Below are positions 17,337-26,139 of a DNA stretch of 64,000 nucleotides, in pieces. Where the stretch lies: positions 124,001 through 188,000 of the forward strand of contig NZ_BIMC01000007.1 in NCBI RefSeq assembly GCF_004000885.1, given 5' to 3'. The stretch is from Paenibacillus glucanolyticus NBRC 15330 (GTDB lineage: Bacteria; Bacillota; Bacilli; Paenibacillales; Paenibacillaceae). The number at the start of each line of letters is the position of its first letter. Position 1 is the stretch's first letter. The position numbers were made by a program, and so were the translations under genes. The notes under the pieces were generated by a model. The model did no database searches and was not told where the DNA came from. It was given only the letters and a program-made list of their open reading frames with translations.

Positions 17337-17963
17337 TTAAAACTGATTATAGCTTACAAATTCCAATACCGGCTTGCGGTAGCCGCGGGGGCGGGGCTTT
17401 CTGGTATCCTCCTTGCCGATGGCAATCAACATCGCAGGTACGTAGGAATTCGGAACATTTAATGTCTTCCGCAAAACTTCAGGATCAAATCCGATCATCG
17501 GGCAGGTATCCCAGCCCTTGTCCTTGGCTACCATCATCAGCAGCATCGAGGACAGGCTTGCATTACGAATGGCCTCTTCCCTCATAAAAGCGTCTCCGCC
17601 CGCTTCATAGAAATCCGTCACCGATTCAACCGTCATATCAAACTCCAGTTTATCGATCACTCCGAGGTTCAAGAAACCCTCATTCATTCTTCCGATGTCC
17701 TCATAGGCGAGCTTGTTTCCAAACACAACGATGACGGCAGAGGCGGTGTGGATCTTGTACTGTTTGTGGGCCGCTTCGTAAATTTGGTGCTTGATATCGG
17801 GATCCTTCACCACAACATAATGCGTGTGCTGTAAATTAAACGCCGAAGGAGCGTATTTAACCTCATTAAATATTTCATTCAAATCCTTGTCCGGAATTTC
17901 GATTCCTTCAATAAACAGATTAGCCGACCTCCGGCTCTTAATCAACGATGTCAGATCACTCAT
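17337..17963 (-). CDS. Nitroreductase family protein (NAD(P)H, FMN)
   Basis: The 208-residue cytosolic flavoenzyme of the nitroreductase fold has an N-terminal FMN-binding motif (KSRRSANLF, where the arginines hold the flavin phosphate). The mid-region is YAPSAFNLQHTHYVVV and the C-terminal part GWDTCPMIGFDPE. Length and motifs match YdgI/YodC-type homodimeric reductases that reduce nitro compounds, quinones or flavins. The ATG at 17963 follows TTAGGAG. The gene is transcribed alone, with a terminator behind it and a long AT-rich promoter region. Confidence 0.92.
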   Translation of the reverse strand: MSDLTSLIKSRRSANLFIEGIEIPDKDLNEIFNEVKYAPSAFNLQHTHYVVVKDPDIKHQIYEAAHKQYKIHTASAVIVVFGNKLAYEDIGRMNEGFLNLGVIDKLEFDMTVESVTDFYEAGGDAFMREEAIRNASLSSMLLMMVAKDKGWDTCPMIGFDPEVLRKTLNVPNSYVPAMLIAIGKEDTRKPRPRGYRKPVLEFVSYNQF

Positions 17964-18407
17964 ATCTATACAACTCCTAATTCATCCTATTAATTATAAA
18001 AAATACAGCATCCATCAAATACAGTTCGAATTCATAACTATTCGCTGCAGCCCGGTGCAAGTTCGGTCTTCATATGCATGGGTTTCATCTGATCGCCAGT
18101 TCCCATTCTTATTATTTTCTACCTTTATCGTTTATATTGAAGTTATGTACATCACACTTGCCCTTGCTCTTTAGTTGCGTTAATTAAACCATTTACAAGG
18201 TTAACTATGAGGCATTCGCCAAAACTTACCACTTTCAATCCACTAACTTTTATATAGTTATTTATCTTGATTTAAAGATATATGATTATCCCCTATCTGT
18301 CAACCATTATTTAACTACTCATACCGGCTACCCCATCCGCTGTTTGGCAACCATGGAAGTCTGTTTCCTAATGCCTGGCAGCACTTCATCACCCGTAAAT
18401 TCAAGTC
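17964..18407 (-). other. Gene-free AT-rich region upstream of the nitroreductase gene
   Basis: No convincing ORF. On the minus strand a TATAAT (17993-17998) can serve as a -10. Just upstream the octamer AAATACAG (plus-strand spelling) occurs twice in direct orientation, at 18001-18008 and 18017-18024, spaced 16 bases. This may be a regulator site covering the -35 region. The remainder (18030-18407) shows nothing I can assign. Confidence 0.4.
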
Positions 18408-18437
18408 AAAAAAAGCGTGCAGACATTGTCTGCACGC
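18408..18437 (-). terminator. Terminator of the GH43 gene
   Basis: A perfect 10-base stem (GCGTGCAGAC 18415-18424 with 18428-18437) has a 3-base loop and is followed on the minus strand by seven T. It lies 49 bases after the GH43 stop. Confidence 0.9.
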
Positions 18438-18486
18438 CATCAACTTGTAAAAAAGGAGATACCCCTTGGATAAGGATCATCGCCCC

Positions 18487-20892
18487 CTATTCCGCCAGCT
18501 TTTTGATCTCCTCTACGGTCAGGGCCTTGTTATAGATCCGTACCTCATCCAGACTGCCGTTAAAATAAGGATCGGCCGCAAACCGGCTTCTGCCCAAATA
18601 AACTTCCGTTGCCAGCAGCTCGTTCGGATTCAGCTTCATATAGTCTCCTGACGCAACGACTTGACCATTCACGTACAGCTTGCCTGTATCTCCTTGCAAA
18701 GTGACTGCAACATGAGTCCATTCATTGGTCGGCAATGGTACGGCAGACAAGAGGCTCTGATCTCCACCACTTCCATGCAGCGTAAATTGCAGCACACCGG
18801 AGTGCTGGGATGGCGTCAGGAACATATGCCGGGCCAGTCCGTTCCCTGCATCCAGCACTCTCTGCCACGGAGCTCCTCCCTTCCAATATACCCAGGCCGC
18901 AAAAGTAAAGTCCTCGGTATCGGTCACCTGATTTGGCAGCTCAATATAGCCATCCGTGCCGTTGAACTCCATCCCGCTGCCTTGCCGGCTCTGCTCGTTC
19001 CACTGGACGCCTCCAACCACCTTGCCATGAAATCCATTAGCTGAGCTGTCTAACACCGCATTGCCCTTATTCTCACTGAATGGGTAGTTCAGCAGCAGCG
19101 GACCTGCCGGCTGCTGCAAGACGTTCACTTCAAAGGCTCTGGAAGCCTTTGATTTGCCCTTTGTAATTTGAGCGGTCAATGTAACCTTGGCATCCCCTGT
19201 CCCCGCAGCAGGGCGCTTCACCTTACCGCTTGCGGTTATAACTTCCGGATGAGAGGAACTCCAGCCAATGACCGTTCCACCCGAAGCCTGGGAAGGCAGG
19301 GTCAGATCGTAAAAAATACCGCTCACGTCCCCTATGGACAGGTCCTTCTTCACTGCATTCACCGTCTCCTTATCACTCCGGTCAAGCTGACGCGCGCCCC
19401 ACACGGCCGCTCCATCCGCTGAAAGAGCCGTAAAGGTCATCACCTGCCGCTTCGCATCAGGGTCCCACTGCTCGGCGAGCACCCCTGTATAACCCACTCC
19501 ATCCAGCGTAAGCTGCACATCCCGTTTTCCGCTGATCTTCCATGTGCCCGCTGCTCCGCCCGTGACTTTGCCGTTCTTATGAAACTCAATGGATACGGAT
19601 TCTTTCATTGCTGCTGAGATATCTTTGCCGTGATGAATCAGCTTGTATTCTCCAGCCGCATCATTCGGCGTAATCTTATGGTTATGCTTCGCTTCCTCGC
19701 CCGCGTATCGGTATGGTGCCGCTACAGGCCAACCCTCCTCATTCATGTACAGTTCATGCACCCGAATCTCATGCTCTTCTCCCCGCAGCGGGAATCGGCT
19801 GTGAAAAATAAGAAATGTTCTTCCGCTCCGCTCATCATAATAAACGGAGTTATGTCCTGGGGATACGGCTCCCGTTCCGATTCCCGTTCCCGGATCACCA
19901 ATCAAGCGTTGAAACAAATAGTTTCCCATCAGCTTCACGCCGTACGGTTCAATCGACCGGTCATCAAAAAGCGGAAGCGCAGGATCCGCCTTCACCTCTC
20001 TCATATCGTTGCCTTCTGCATCGTAGAAGGGACCATTCGGACTTTTTGAACGAACGACCCGCATATTGTAACCTCCAGCCGCATCCAAGCCGCCGTACGA
20101 AAGATACAGATAATAATAGTCCGTCTCCGGGTTGTAGAGCATGTACGGCCCTTCAATCCGGCTGTGATTGCCGCCGAGCAGCTTCTTGCCATATCCCTGT
20201 CCAGGCAGCGGCTTGCCTGTCTTGGCATCCATCTCCATAATGAAAATGCCGCCGGAGTATGAGCCGTATACCATCCACAGCTTGCCGTTCTTATCAAAGA
20301 ATACATCCGGATCTACCACGTTCGGGTGCTTGGTGGCATCATAGACGGTTCCATCCTCACTGATCTCATCCCACATGCCGGATTTCAGAATAATGCCCGT
20401 GTCCTTATAAGGTCCCTCGATCTGGTCTGCAACCGCGACCCCCATAGCGGATCGCGGGGAATCTCCTTTGCAGGCGTTGTAATACATATAGAATTTGCCG
20501 TCAGCCAGTTGAATCACATCCGCTGCCCACAAGGTATCGCTCTGCGCCCAGGCGAGTGTCTCCTTCAGTTCCTCCGTTACATTCGGGATCAACGGGTTGC
20601 CGTTCGTGACTCCCGATGCAACCATATCCCAATTCATCAGATCCTTCGATTTGGCCGCAGCCAGATGGGAACCGAACACATAATATGTATCCCCGGTCTT
20701 GATGACGGACGGATCATGAACGGACGCTTCCCGAAATACAGGCGTCTTATCTGCCTTCTTGCTTGCTCCCGCCTCAGCGTACACATCCGGACTGCTCACC
20801 ACCGCCCCCTGACCCATAGAGGTTAACCCCCCAATCAATAAGGCTGCAGCCAAGCTTGCAGCAGCCGTCTTACGCAGCATGTTCTGGTGCAT
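18487..20892 (-). CDS. Secreted GH43 arabinanase-type enzyme with Ig-like and LamG domains
   Basis: The 801-residue exported enzyme has a signal peptide (about 1-40). The five-bladed beta-propeller GH43 domain spans about 50-390. The family triad is visible as D60 (VHDPSVI), D194 (NVVDPDVF) and E247 (RIEGPY). A beta-rich linker (about 400-500) follows, then an atrophied bacterial Ig-like domain (about 510-590, GWSSSHPEVITASGKVKRP) and a LamG/concanavalin-like domain (about 600-795). It probably cleaves alpha-1,5-arabinan or an arabinose-containing plant polysaccharide outside the cell. The ATG at 20892 has GAAGGGAG six bases upstream. Its promoter carries a perfect palindrome and a CcpA-like site, pointing to induction plus catabolite repression. 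Confidence 0.9.
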   Translation of the reverse strand: MHQNMLRKTAAASLAAALLIGGLTSMGQGAVVSSPDVYAEAGASKKADKTPVFREASVHDPSVIKTGDTYYVFGSHLAAAKSKDLMNWDMVASGVTNGNPLIPNVTEELKETLAWAQSDTLWAADVIQLADGKFYMYYNACKGDSPRSAMGVAVADQIEGPYKDTGIILKSGMWDEISEDGTVYDATKHPNVVDPDVFFDKNGKLWMVYGSYSGGIFIMEMDAKTGKPLPGQGYGKKLLGGNHSRIEGPYMLYNPETDYYYLYLSYGGLDAAGGYNMRVVRSKSPNGPFYDAEGNDMREVKADPALPLFDDRSIEPYGVKLMGNYLFQRLIGDPGTGIGTGAVSPGHNSVYYDERSGRTFLIFHSRFPLRGEEHEIRVHELYMNEEGWPVAAPYRYAGEEAKHNHKITPNDAAGEYKLIHHGKDISAAMKESVSIEFHKNGKVTGGAAGTWKISGKRDVQLTLDGVGYTGVLAEQWDPDAKRQVMTFTALSADGAAVWGARQLDRSDKETVNAVKKDLSIGDVSGIFYDLTLPSQASGGTVIGWSSSHPEVITASGKVKRPAAGTGDAKVTLTAQITKGKSKASRAFEVNVLQQPAGPLLLNYPFSENKGNAVLDSSANGFHGKVVGGVQWNEQSRQGSGMEFNGTDGYIELPNQVTDTEDFTFAAWVYWKGGAPWQRVLDAGNGLARHMFLTPSQHSGVLQFTLHGSGGDQSLLSAVPLPTNEWTHVAVTLQGDTGKLYVNGQVVASGDYMKLNPNELLATEVYLGRSRFAADPYFNGSLDEVRIYNKALTVEEIKKLAE

Positions 20893-20917
20893 GCGATTCT
20901 CCCTTCATTTCATTTTT

Positions 20918-20931
20918 TGTAAACCCTTTCA
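20918..20931 (-). promoter_or_regulatory. CcpA (cre)-like site upstream of the GH43 gene
   Basis: On the minus strand, TGAAAGGGTTTACA matches the cre consensus TGWAARCGYTWNCW at 13 of 14 positions. It lies between the proposed transcription start and the ribosome site, so bound CcpA would block elongating polymerase. Confidence 0.55.
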
Positions 20932-20984
20932 CAAATAAAAACCAAGAAGATGTAATTTTTGAAGCTTTGTTCATTTGATTCAAA

Positions 20985-21012
20985 ATAATATAAAACGTTT
21001 TATATTTGATAA
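20985..21012 (-). promoter_or_regulatory. GH43 promoter with palindromic operator in the spacer
   Basis: On the minus strand, TTATCA (21007-21012) and TATTAT (20985-20990) are spaced by 16 bases. The perfect 20-base palindrome AATATAAAACGTTTTATATT (20987-21006) fills the spacer and part of the -10. A repressor bound there would exclude polymerase. The regulator is not identifiable from the window. Confidence 0.55.
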
Positions 21013-21095
21013 GATATTAACATTGCCTGTTATGGAATATCAATCCTAAATCTCATTATTTTTATTAACAAATATAATAATGGGAGGAAAGACCT

Positions 21096-21133
21096 AAAAA
21101 ACCCCTGATCTATTACGGATCAGGGTTTTATTT
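21096..21133 (-). terminator. Terminator of the GH8 gene
   Basis: The arms ACCCCTGATC (21101-21110) and GATCAGGGT (21118-21126) form a strong stem flanked by A-rich and T-rich tracts on both sides. It would terminate the GH8 transcript and could also work on the plus strand. Confidence 0.85.
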
Positions 21134-21165
21134 TATATTTTAATGAAATTAAATCAGGGAATCAC

Positions 21166-22389
21166 TCAGTAGCTCCACCAGTTACCCGACATCACAATCA
21201 TGGAGAACAGCTTGATGCTCTCCTCATAATATCCCTCTGCAGATGCGTTCGTTGTGTAACTCCACACAGAGTTCAACCAGCTCTGATGACTGGATGAAGT
21301 CATGGCGCTCACGCCGAACGGTGCATAGAAGGCTCCGCTGTTATAGGTCACCAGCGCGGTGCCGTTCAGATTATATCCTGCCTTAACATTAGCCGGATTG
21401 CTGCTCGTAGCTGATTTAATGAAGGTGTTCATTTTGTTCAATTGATTCAGTGCACGTGAATCGCCTGTCATCAGGTAATCGGTTGTTATCCGCCAAGGGG
21501 TTCGGGATGAATTGTAATAATATTTCCCATCGTTTGCTCCCTCCAGGAATCCCGCTGCAGCAGGCTGATAATTACTGCCTGACATGACAACGAAATCCGG
21601 CAGCAAGCCGGTATTCGAGCTATAACCGTTGTAGATCGAATTGATGATGGTATAGGTCTTGTTAATGACGTTATCCCAGCGAGCATCGCCTGTGGCCGAC
21701 CGGAATGCCTTCATATGATTTAGCATGAAATCCGATGGGCGGGTGGCGGTGTTGTAGTTACCGCTCGTAGCCCAATCGCCAAGCCGCAGCGTCCATTGCG
21801 ACTGGTTCACGTCGTTGCTCATAATCGCGTTAATGATATTTTTGGCCGCTTGCAGGTAATTGATCGAGCCGCTGCTTCCCCACTGCTTGTCCGCAAGCAG
21901 AAGGGCATAAGCAATGTCCATGTCGCCGTCCGTTGCCGAATTGGCTCCCTCGATATTCTGGAAGCTGCTGTTCTGTTTCCATGCCATTAAATACGGATTG
22001 TTATCACTAGGGTGCGCTTTATAATAACGATAAAGTCCATCAAAATACGTCTGTGCATTACTGTCATACCCCGCCATGAGAACGGTGAATAACATGCCGT
22101 AGCCATGAGCCTCGGACACCGTCTCCCCTGCGGAATTGTATTTCACATAATATTGTCCTGAAGCAGCCGGTTTCAAGAACGAGCCCTTCCAGCTGTTCCA
22201 CTTGCTCTGAACCGCATTGTCCATCACAGTCTGTGTCACATGATTAGGCTTAATGGAGCCGCTCGTATAGGTTGTATGCTGAGGAAACGGCTTGTTGGCC
22301 GCCATAGACAATCCGGCTGGCAGAACCATAACCACGGCACAGAGCAATACCACAGATTTACGAATAATTGATTTTCGGAATAGCTTCAT
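21166..22389 (-). CDS. Secreted glycoside hydrolase family 8 (chitosanase/endoglucanase type)
   Basis: This exported enzyme has about 407 residues, with a signal peptide ending near SMAANK (about residue 31). The alpha6/alpha6-barrel of family 8 follows: E93 in SEAHGYGML is the expected acid catalyst, and ATDGDMDIAYALLLADKQW (152-170) is the classic GH8 signature. Members cut beta-1,4 links in chitosan, cellulose, lichenan or xylan. Paenibacillus and Bacillus enzymes of this type are often chitosanase/glucanase bifunctional, but substrate preference cannot be read here. The ATG at 22389 has AAAGGAG; a longer frame from 22479 has no ribosome site. Its leader contains a promoter, a terminator-like hairpin and a LacI-type palindrome. 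Confidence 0.93.
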   Translation of the reverse strand: MKLFRKSIIRKSVVLLCAVVMVLPAGLSMAANKPFPQHTTYTSGSIKPNHVTQTVMDNAVQSKWNSWKGSFLKPAASGQYYVKYNSAGETVSEAHGYGMLFTVLMAGYDSNAQTYFDGLYRYYKAHPSDNNPYLMAWKQNSSFQNIEGANSATDGDMDIAYALLLADKQWGSSGSINYLQAAKNIINAIMSNDVNQSQWTLRLGDWATSGNYNTATRPSDFMLNHMKAFRSATGDARWDNVINKTYTIINSIYNGYSSNTGLLPDFVVMSGSNYQPAAAGFLEGANDGKYYYNSSRTPWRITTDYLMTGDSRALNQLNKMNTFIKSATSSNPANVKAGYNLNGTALVTYNSGAFYAPFGVSAMTSSSHQSWLNSVWSYTTNASAEGYYEESIKLFSMIVMSGNWWSY

Positions 22390-22444
22390 CAAATTTCGCT
22401 CCTTTGATTTTCGAATAGGAAATCTATTACCATGGCAACCTGGT

Positions 22445-22454
22445 AAACCGGTTT
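22445..22454. promoter_or_regulatory. LacI-type palindrome AAACCGGTTT in the GH8 leader
   Basis: The core AAACCGGTTT is a typical half-site pair for LacI-family repressors. It lies 56 bases before the GH8 start codon and downstream of the proposed promoter. Ten bases alone are weak evidence. Confidence 0.35.
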
Positions 22455-22525
22455 CGGATTCGACCACCACCCTTCCCAATTATCGATGGAAACGAGGAGA
22501 CTGATTATATGTATGCGCTACCAAT

Positions 22526-22570
22526 AAAAACGGATATGTACCTTCTTTCATATAAAAAGAGTGCATATCC
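22526..22570 (-). promoter_or_regulatory. Terminator-like hairpin at the start of the GH8 leader
   Basis: On the minus strand GGATATGCAC (22561-22570) pairs with GTACATATCC (22532-22541), ten pairs including one G-U. The A/T-rich loop can pair further, and G then TTTTT (22526-22530) follows. It begins about six bases after the predicted transcription start. It may be an attenuator that must be opened for GH8 expression, or a DNA operator. Confidence 0.5.
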
Positions 22571-22582
22571 ATATCTACTATT

Positions 22583-22611
22583 ATTATAATATAACTGTAT
22601 ATTATTGTAAA
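22583..22611 (-). promoter_or_regulatory. Strong sigma-A promoter for the GH8 gene
   Basis: On the minus strand TTTACA (22606-22611) and a perfect TATAAT (22583-22588) are separated by exactly 17 bases. Transcription should start near 22576. This is the best promoter match found in the window. Confidence 0.65.
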
Positions 22612-22647
22612 TTGATAGTTTGTATATTCCCCTTATTCCGGACAAGC

Positions 22648-22695
22648 AAAAAAAGCTGTCCTCCCGCAGTGAAAACACGGCTTGAAGAGACAGCT
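22648..22695 (-). terminator. Terminator after the MDR dehydrogenase gene
   Basis: On the minus strand AGCTGTC (22689-22695 side) pairs with GACAGCT (22654-22660 side) around a long loop, then seven T follow (22648-22654). It closes the transporter/AraC/dehydrogenase operon about 95 bases after the last stop. Confidence 0.75.
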
Positions 22696-22790
22696 ATCCG
22701 CTACCACTCTCTATTCTTTGCAGATTGTTGCAAGGCATGGCTTGCAATGACAGTTATATCCATTCCACCCCGATATCGGCGGGTTCCGCA

Positions 22791-23813
22791 TTAAGCTTCT
22801 GCACCCACTGGATCATCATCATATTTAAAAATCGTTCCCAGTGTTGCAGATCCCGGACCATACCGCTCATAAGCCTTGCCCGCTTCATCCACGGGGATTA
22901 CATACGAGATCAGCGGTTTAACCGTTATTCTCCCTTCGGCAAGGAGACGAATATATTCGGCGATGTTGCGCCCTTCCGTCCAGCGCACGAAACCAATCGG
23001 ATAATCCGTATTGCGGAGTTCATAATCCGTTTCATACCGGCCGGGACCTCCTGCGCGTGATATGAGCACCTGTGCCTCCTTGCCAAACATCGCTTCCCTG
23101 GAATAACTCATGGATAAATCACCGACCATGACGATTTTGCCCTTATCCCGTATCCATCCCATCGAGGCGTTCATGAGCTCCTCCCCAGGTCCGTTCGCAC
23201 ACAGAATCACGCTGTCAACTCCATGTCCGCCGGTCATAAGCTGAATCCGCTCCTCAAGCAGCTCCTGACTGTCATACGCATAGGGAATATACCGCTTCAT
23301 CTCCTTCACCCGTTCCGGGTTCAGATCAAGCCCCGCAACGGGGCAGGCTGACGCGTGGGCAATCTGGGCAATCATCTGCCCGAGTATGCCAAGACCGACA
23401 ATCACTGCCGATTCGCCGAAATGCAGATCCGCTACTCGCAGGGCATGGATGGCAATCGCCCCAAGCCCGGCAAAGGCAGCCTCCTTCGGATCCACCCCAT
23501 CCGGGACAGCAGCCGTCAGGTTGGAAGGCACTGCAAGCCACTGGGCATGACGCACGTAAGGCGCCCCATAACAGGCCACCCTTTGCCCGATGGCAAGCCC
23601 CTCCACGCCAGCGCCCAATGCCTCGATAATCCCGACAGCGCTGTAACCCATGATGACTTTTTGATCCGATGCTCTTCGAATAAAGCTCATTTCCGTACCC
23701 GGGCTGACCGCCGAATATTCGGTACGAACAAGCACATGACCTGCCGGCAATCCGGCCGGCTTGTCGATTTGATCCACGATAACTTCTCCAAGAATGGTAG
23801 CCACAGCTTTCAT
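22791..23813 (-). CDS. Medium-chain dehydrogenase/reductase without zinc ligands
   Basis: The 340-residue cytosolic enzyme of the alcohol dehydrogenase (MDR) superfamily has a GroES-like N-terminal half (VLVRTEYSAVSPGTEMSF). The Rossmann half carries the dinucleotide loop VIVGLGILGQMIAQIA. The usual zinc-binding Cys and His-Glu pairs are absent: the spot where Cys normally sits reads SAVSPGTE. This marks a subgroup often found in sugar-use operons. It follows the AraC gene by 20 bases in the second importer operon, so a role in oxidising or reducing the imported sugar is plausible. The ATG follows GGGAGGG. Confidence 0.85.
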   Translation of the reverse strand: MKAVATILGEVIVDQIDKPAGLPAGHVLVRTEYSAVSPGTEMSFIRRASDQKVIMGYSAVGIIEALGAGVEGLAIGQRVACYGAPYVRHAQWLAVPSNLTAAVPDGVDPKEAAFAGLGAIAIHALRVADLHFGESAVIVGLGILGQMIAQIAHASACPVAGLDLNPERVKEMKRYIPYAYDSQELLEERIQLMTGGHGVDSVILCANGPGEELMNASMGWIRDKGKIVMVGDLSMSYSREAMFGKEAQVLISRAGGPGRYETDYELRNTDYPIGFVRWTEGRNIAEYIRLLAEGRITVKPLISYVIPVDEAGKAYERYGPGSATLGTIFKYDDDPVGAEA

Positions 23814-23833
23814 ACGAACCCTCCCACTTCGCT

Positions 23834-26074
23834 TTATTTTCCTGATGCTTTTCGATATTCGCTCGGCGAGACGCCGCTATATTTCTTAAAGGTCGTTGTA
23901 AACGTGGATGAGTTCGAATACCCCGTCTTCTCTCCGATTTCGGCAATGCTTAAGTCCGTGTTCCGAAGATACTCCCGCGCATGCGATAATCGGACCTTGT
24001 TCAAATACTCCACGTAGTTCACGCCAAATGTTTTCTTGAAATAATTCGAAAAGTATTTCGAACTGGTATCCAGCACTTCAGCCATATGATCCAAATACAA
24101 ATTCTCCATATAATGAAGTTCGATATATTGAGAGATGAATGCGGGATTCAGCTTGCTTCGCGGGTCATGGTTCCGCGTATTTGCCACCACGCGCATCACC
24201 TCGATCAGCGCCTTCTGAAGTTCTTCACAGGTAAATGCCTGATCGACCTTCCTGATGAAATCACTCTCCAGCCGGAACAGCTCATGGCGGTCGGCAGACG
24301 GCGAATCTGCCTGCTTCATGACAAGAAAGAACATGCTCTTCGTGACGTGAACCATCTGATGATGATGGATCTGAAGATTCACATTGTGCTGAAATATGTC
24401 GTTCACAATCTGCAATCCTTCATCCACTTTGCCGCTGAGCATGCAATTGCTCAATTTCTCAATCTGCTGGAGGGGATAATAAAGATCCGGCACATAGCGG
24501 ATCTGCTCGGTATCTACCATATCCGTGTCCGCATTCACGTTGCGGTACAGCAGGCCGTCCTGAATGTTCCGATAGGCTTCACGGCAATTGCTGATCTTGG
24601 ATTCATAGGTCCTGCTGACACATCCCCATGCCTTAAACGAATCGGCAAACTCCCGGTTGAACATATCGATGTATTCTTCGAACCCCCGTACCAGCTGCCT
24701 GCGCTCCGAGGGCTGGCCCAAGCCAATTAACGCGAGGAATTTCAGCTGTTCCACATGATAAACCACCGCATGCCCATAACGCTCCTGCAGGCTGCTGCGA
24801 ATCTGAGCCGTCAGCTCCTCCAAGACAAATCCCAACTTGACTGCCTCCTTACCCGACGCCTGCAAATACACGGCCGCCATCATAAAATGACGGCACTGAA
24901 AAAAGTGCGTGTAGTGCTTCTGCATCTGCATTTCCTGCTCAAGTGAATGGTGATGACCATCCAGCGTCTGCAGGAATACGCTGCGGCGAATATCTTCATC
25001 CACCAGGTCCATCTGCTTCTTCAGGGATTCATTCTCCCGTTGCACCTTGATGATACCGCTTTGAATTTTCACAAAATCATTTCCTTTAAGCGAACTGCCC
25101 CCGAGCAGGCTCACAATGTTCTTCACCGGCCGGTACAGGTAAATACTCAGCAGCAAGGAGAGAATTGCGGCCAGCACAATCGCGCCGTACATGATCCACC
25201 GGTTGGCGTTTGTGACGGAATCGATATTCTGAAACTTATAAGGCAGCTTGTTTATATAGATGAAGCCGTTATAGTCCGATTTGTAGAAGTTGTATTCATA
25301 GTTGCCGTGAGTCAGGGAAGCCTCCTGGGAAGGATTGAAGTAGACATCGTTCAGGATATCCACCAGATCCAGATTCTCCTCCGTGCTCAGAATGACGTTC
25401 TTGTCCGCATCCATCACGATAAGCGAGGCGCCTGGCATCATCGAATGCAGATCGATCCCCTTGAGCAGCTTGTTCACATTAATCAGAACCATGAGGTTCT
25501 TATTCGACATCCTGACCTTGTTGCTGTCGACAGCGATCATCAGATTTCTTCCGAATCCGCTGGCCATATCCGCGTAAACCTCAGCGGGAAAGACCGTAAG
25601 CTCATGCTCCGACCGGGTGAAGGTCTTCCAGAACATGGAGTTGAACTTCTGGGACTTGTACCTTCTGTCGAACAAGGCATCCAAATTGCTGGTCCCGCGG
25701 CTCGTAATCGCCAGATCATGATCGTCAAACGAAACGATCACATCCTCCACGATATCCATGTTCGAAGCAAAACTTGCGATGCTGTCCCGAAGCGAGATAA
25801 CCTTCTCCATGTCCATCGAGCCGTTATCCAGCTTCACCCGGTCCGAAGGAAGCGAGTGAATGTTAAAAATCAGATTGTTTACAGAGGAGAAGTGGGTGTC
25901 GAACGACTGAATTATATTTTTGATCACCATCCGGTTGTTTTCGCTCACCTTGTCATAAATTCCGTTGATGGAATTTTTGTACACAATGTAATTGAATATG
26001 AACATGATGCCGATGACGAGCTGCAAAGCGAAAAAAATCTGAAGCAGCCCCCTGCTCGCGATCAATCGATTCAT
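23834..26074 (-). CDS. Membrane-anchored AraC-type regulator with extracellular sensor
   Basis: The 746-residue one-component regulator has a transmembrane helix at about 10-32, an extracytoplasmic Cache-like sensor (about 35-295) and a second helix at about 296-318. A cytoplasmic helical linker follows, then a C-terminal AraC double helix-turn-helix (about 645-746). The recognition region is SSKYFSNYFKKTFGVNYVEYLNK, with the family tail GYSNSSTFTTTFKKYSGVSPSEYRK. It combines the roles of YesM and YesN in one chain without phosphorelay motifs. It sits inside the importer operon (permease 65 bases upstream, dehydrogenase 20 bases downstream), so it probably senses the sugar outside and activates this operon. 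The ATG follows GAGAGGTGATTC. Confidence 0.9.
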   Translation of the reverse strand: MNRLIASRGLLQIFFALQLVIGIMFIFNYIVYKNSINGIYDKVSENNRMVIKNIIQSFDTHFSSVNNLIFNIHSLPSDRVKLDNGSMDMEKVISLRDSIASFASNMDIVEDVIVSFDDHDLAITSRGTSNLDALFDRRYKSQKFNSMFWKTFTRSEHELTVFPAEVYADMASGFGRNLMIAVDSNKVRMSNKNLMVLINVNKLLKGIDLHSMMPGASLIVMDADKNVILSTEENLDLVDILNDVYFNPSQEASLTHGNYEYNFYKSDYNGFIYINKLPYKFQNIDSVTNANRWIMYGAIVLAAILSLLLSIYLYRPVKNIVSLLGGSSLKGNDFVKIQSGIIKVQRENESLKKQMDLVDEDIRRSVFLQTLDGHHHSLEQEMQMQKHYTHFFQCRHFMMAAVYLQASGKEAVKLGFVLEELTAQIRSSLQERYGHAVVYHVEQLKFLALIGLGQPSERRQLVRGFEEYIDMFNREFADSFKAWGCVSRTYESKISNCREAYRNIQDGLLYRNVNADTDMVDTEQIRYVPDLYYPLQQIEKLSNCMLSGKVDEGLQIVNDIFQHNVNLQIHHHQMVHVTKSMFFLVMKQADSPSADRHELFRLESDFIRKVDQAFTCEELQKALIEVMRVVANTRNHDPRSKLNPAFISQYIELHYMENLYLDHMAEVLDTSSKYFSNYFKKTFGVNYVEYLNKVRLSHAREYLRNTDLSIAEIGEKTGYSNSSTFTTTFKKYSGVSPSEYRKASGK

Positions 26075-26139
26075 TCGGAATCACCTCTCTTGGATGTCAT
26101 TCCTTCATATTCAACAAGCGCGGTCCTTGTCCCTTCCTG

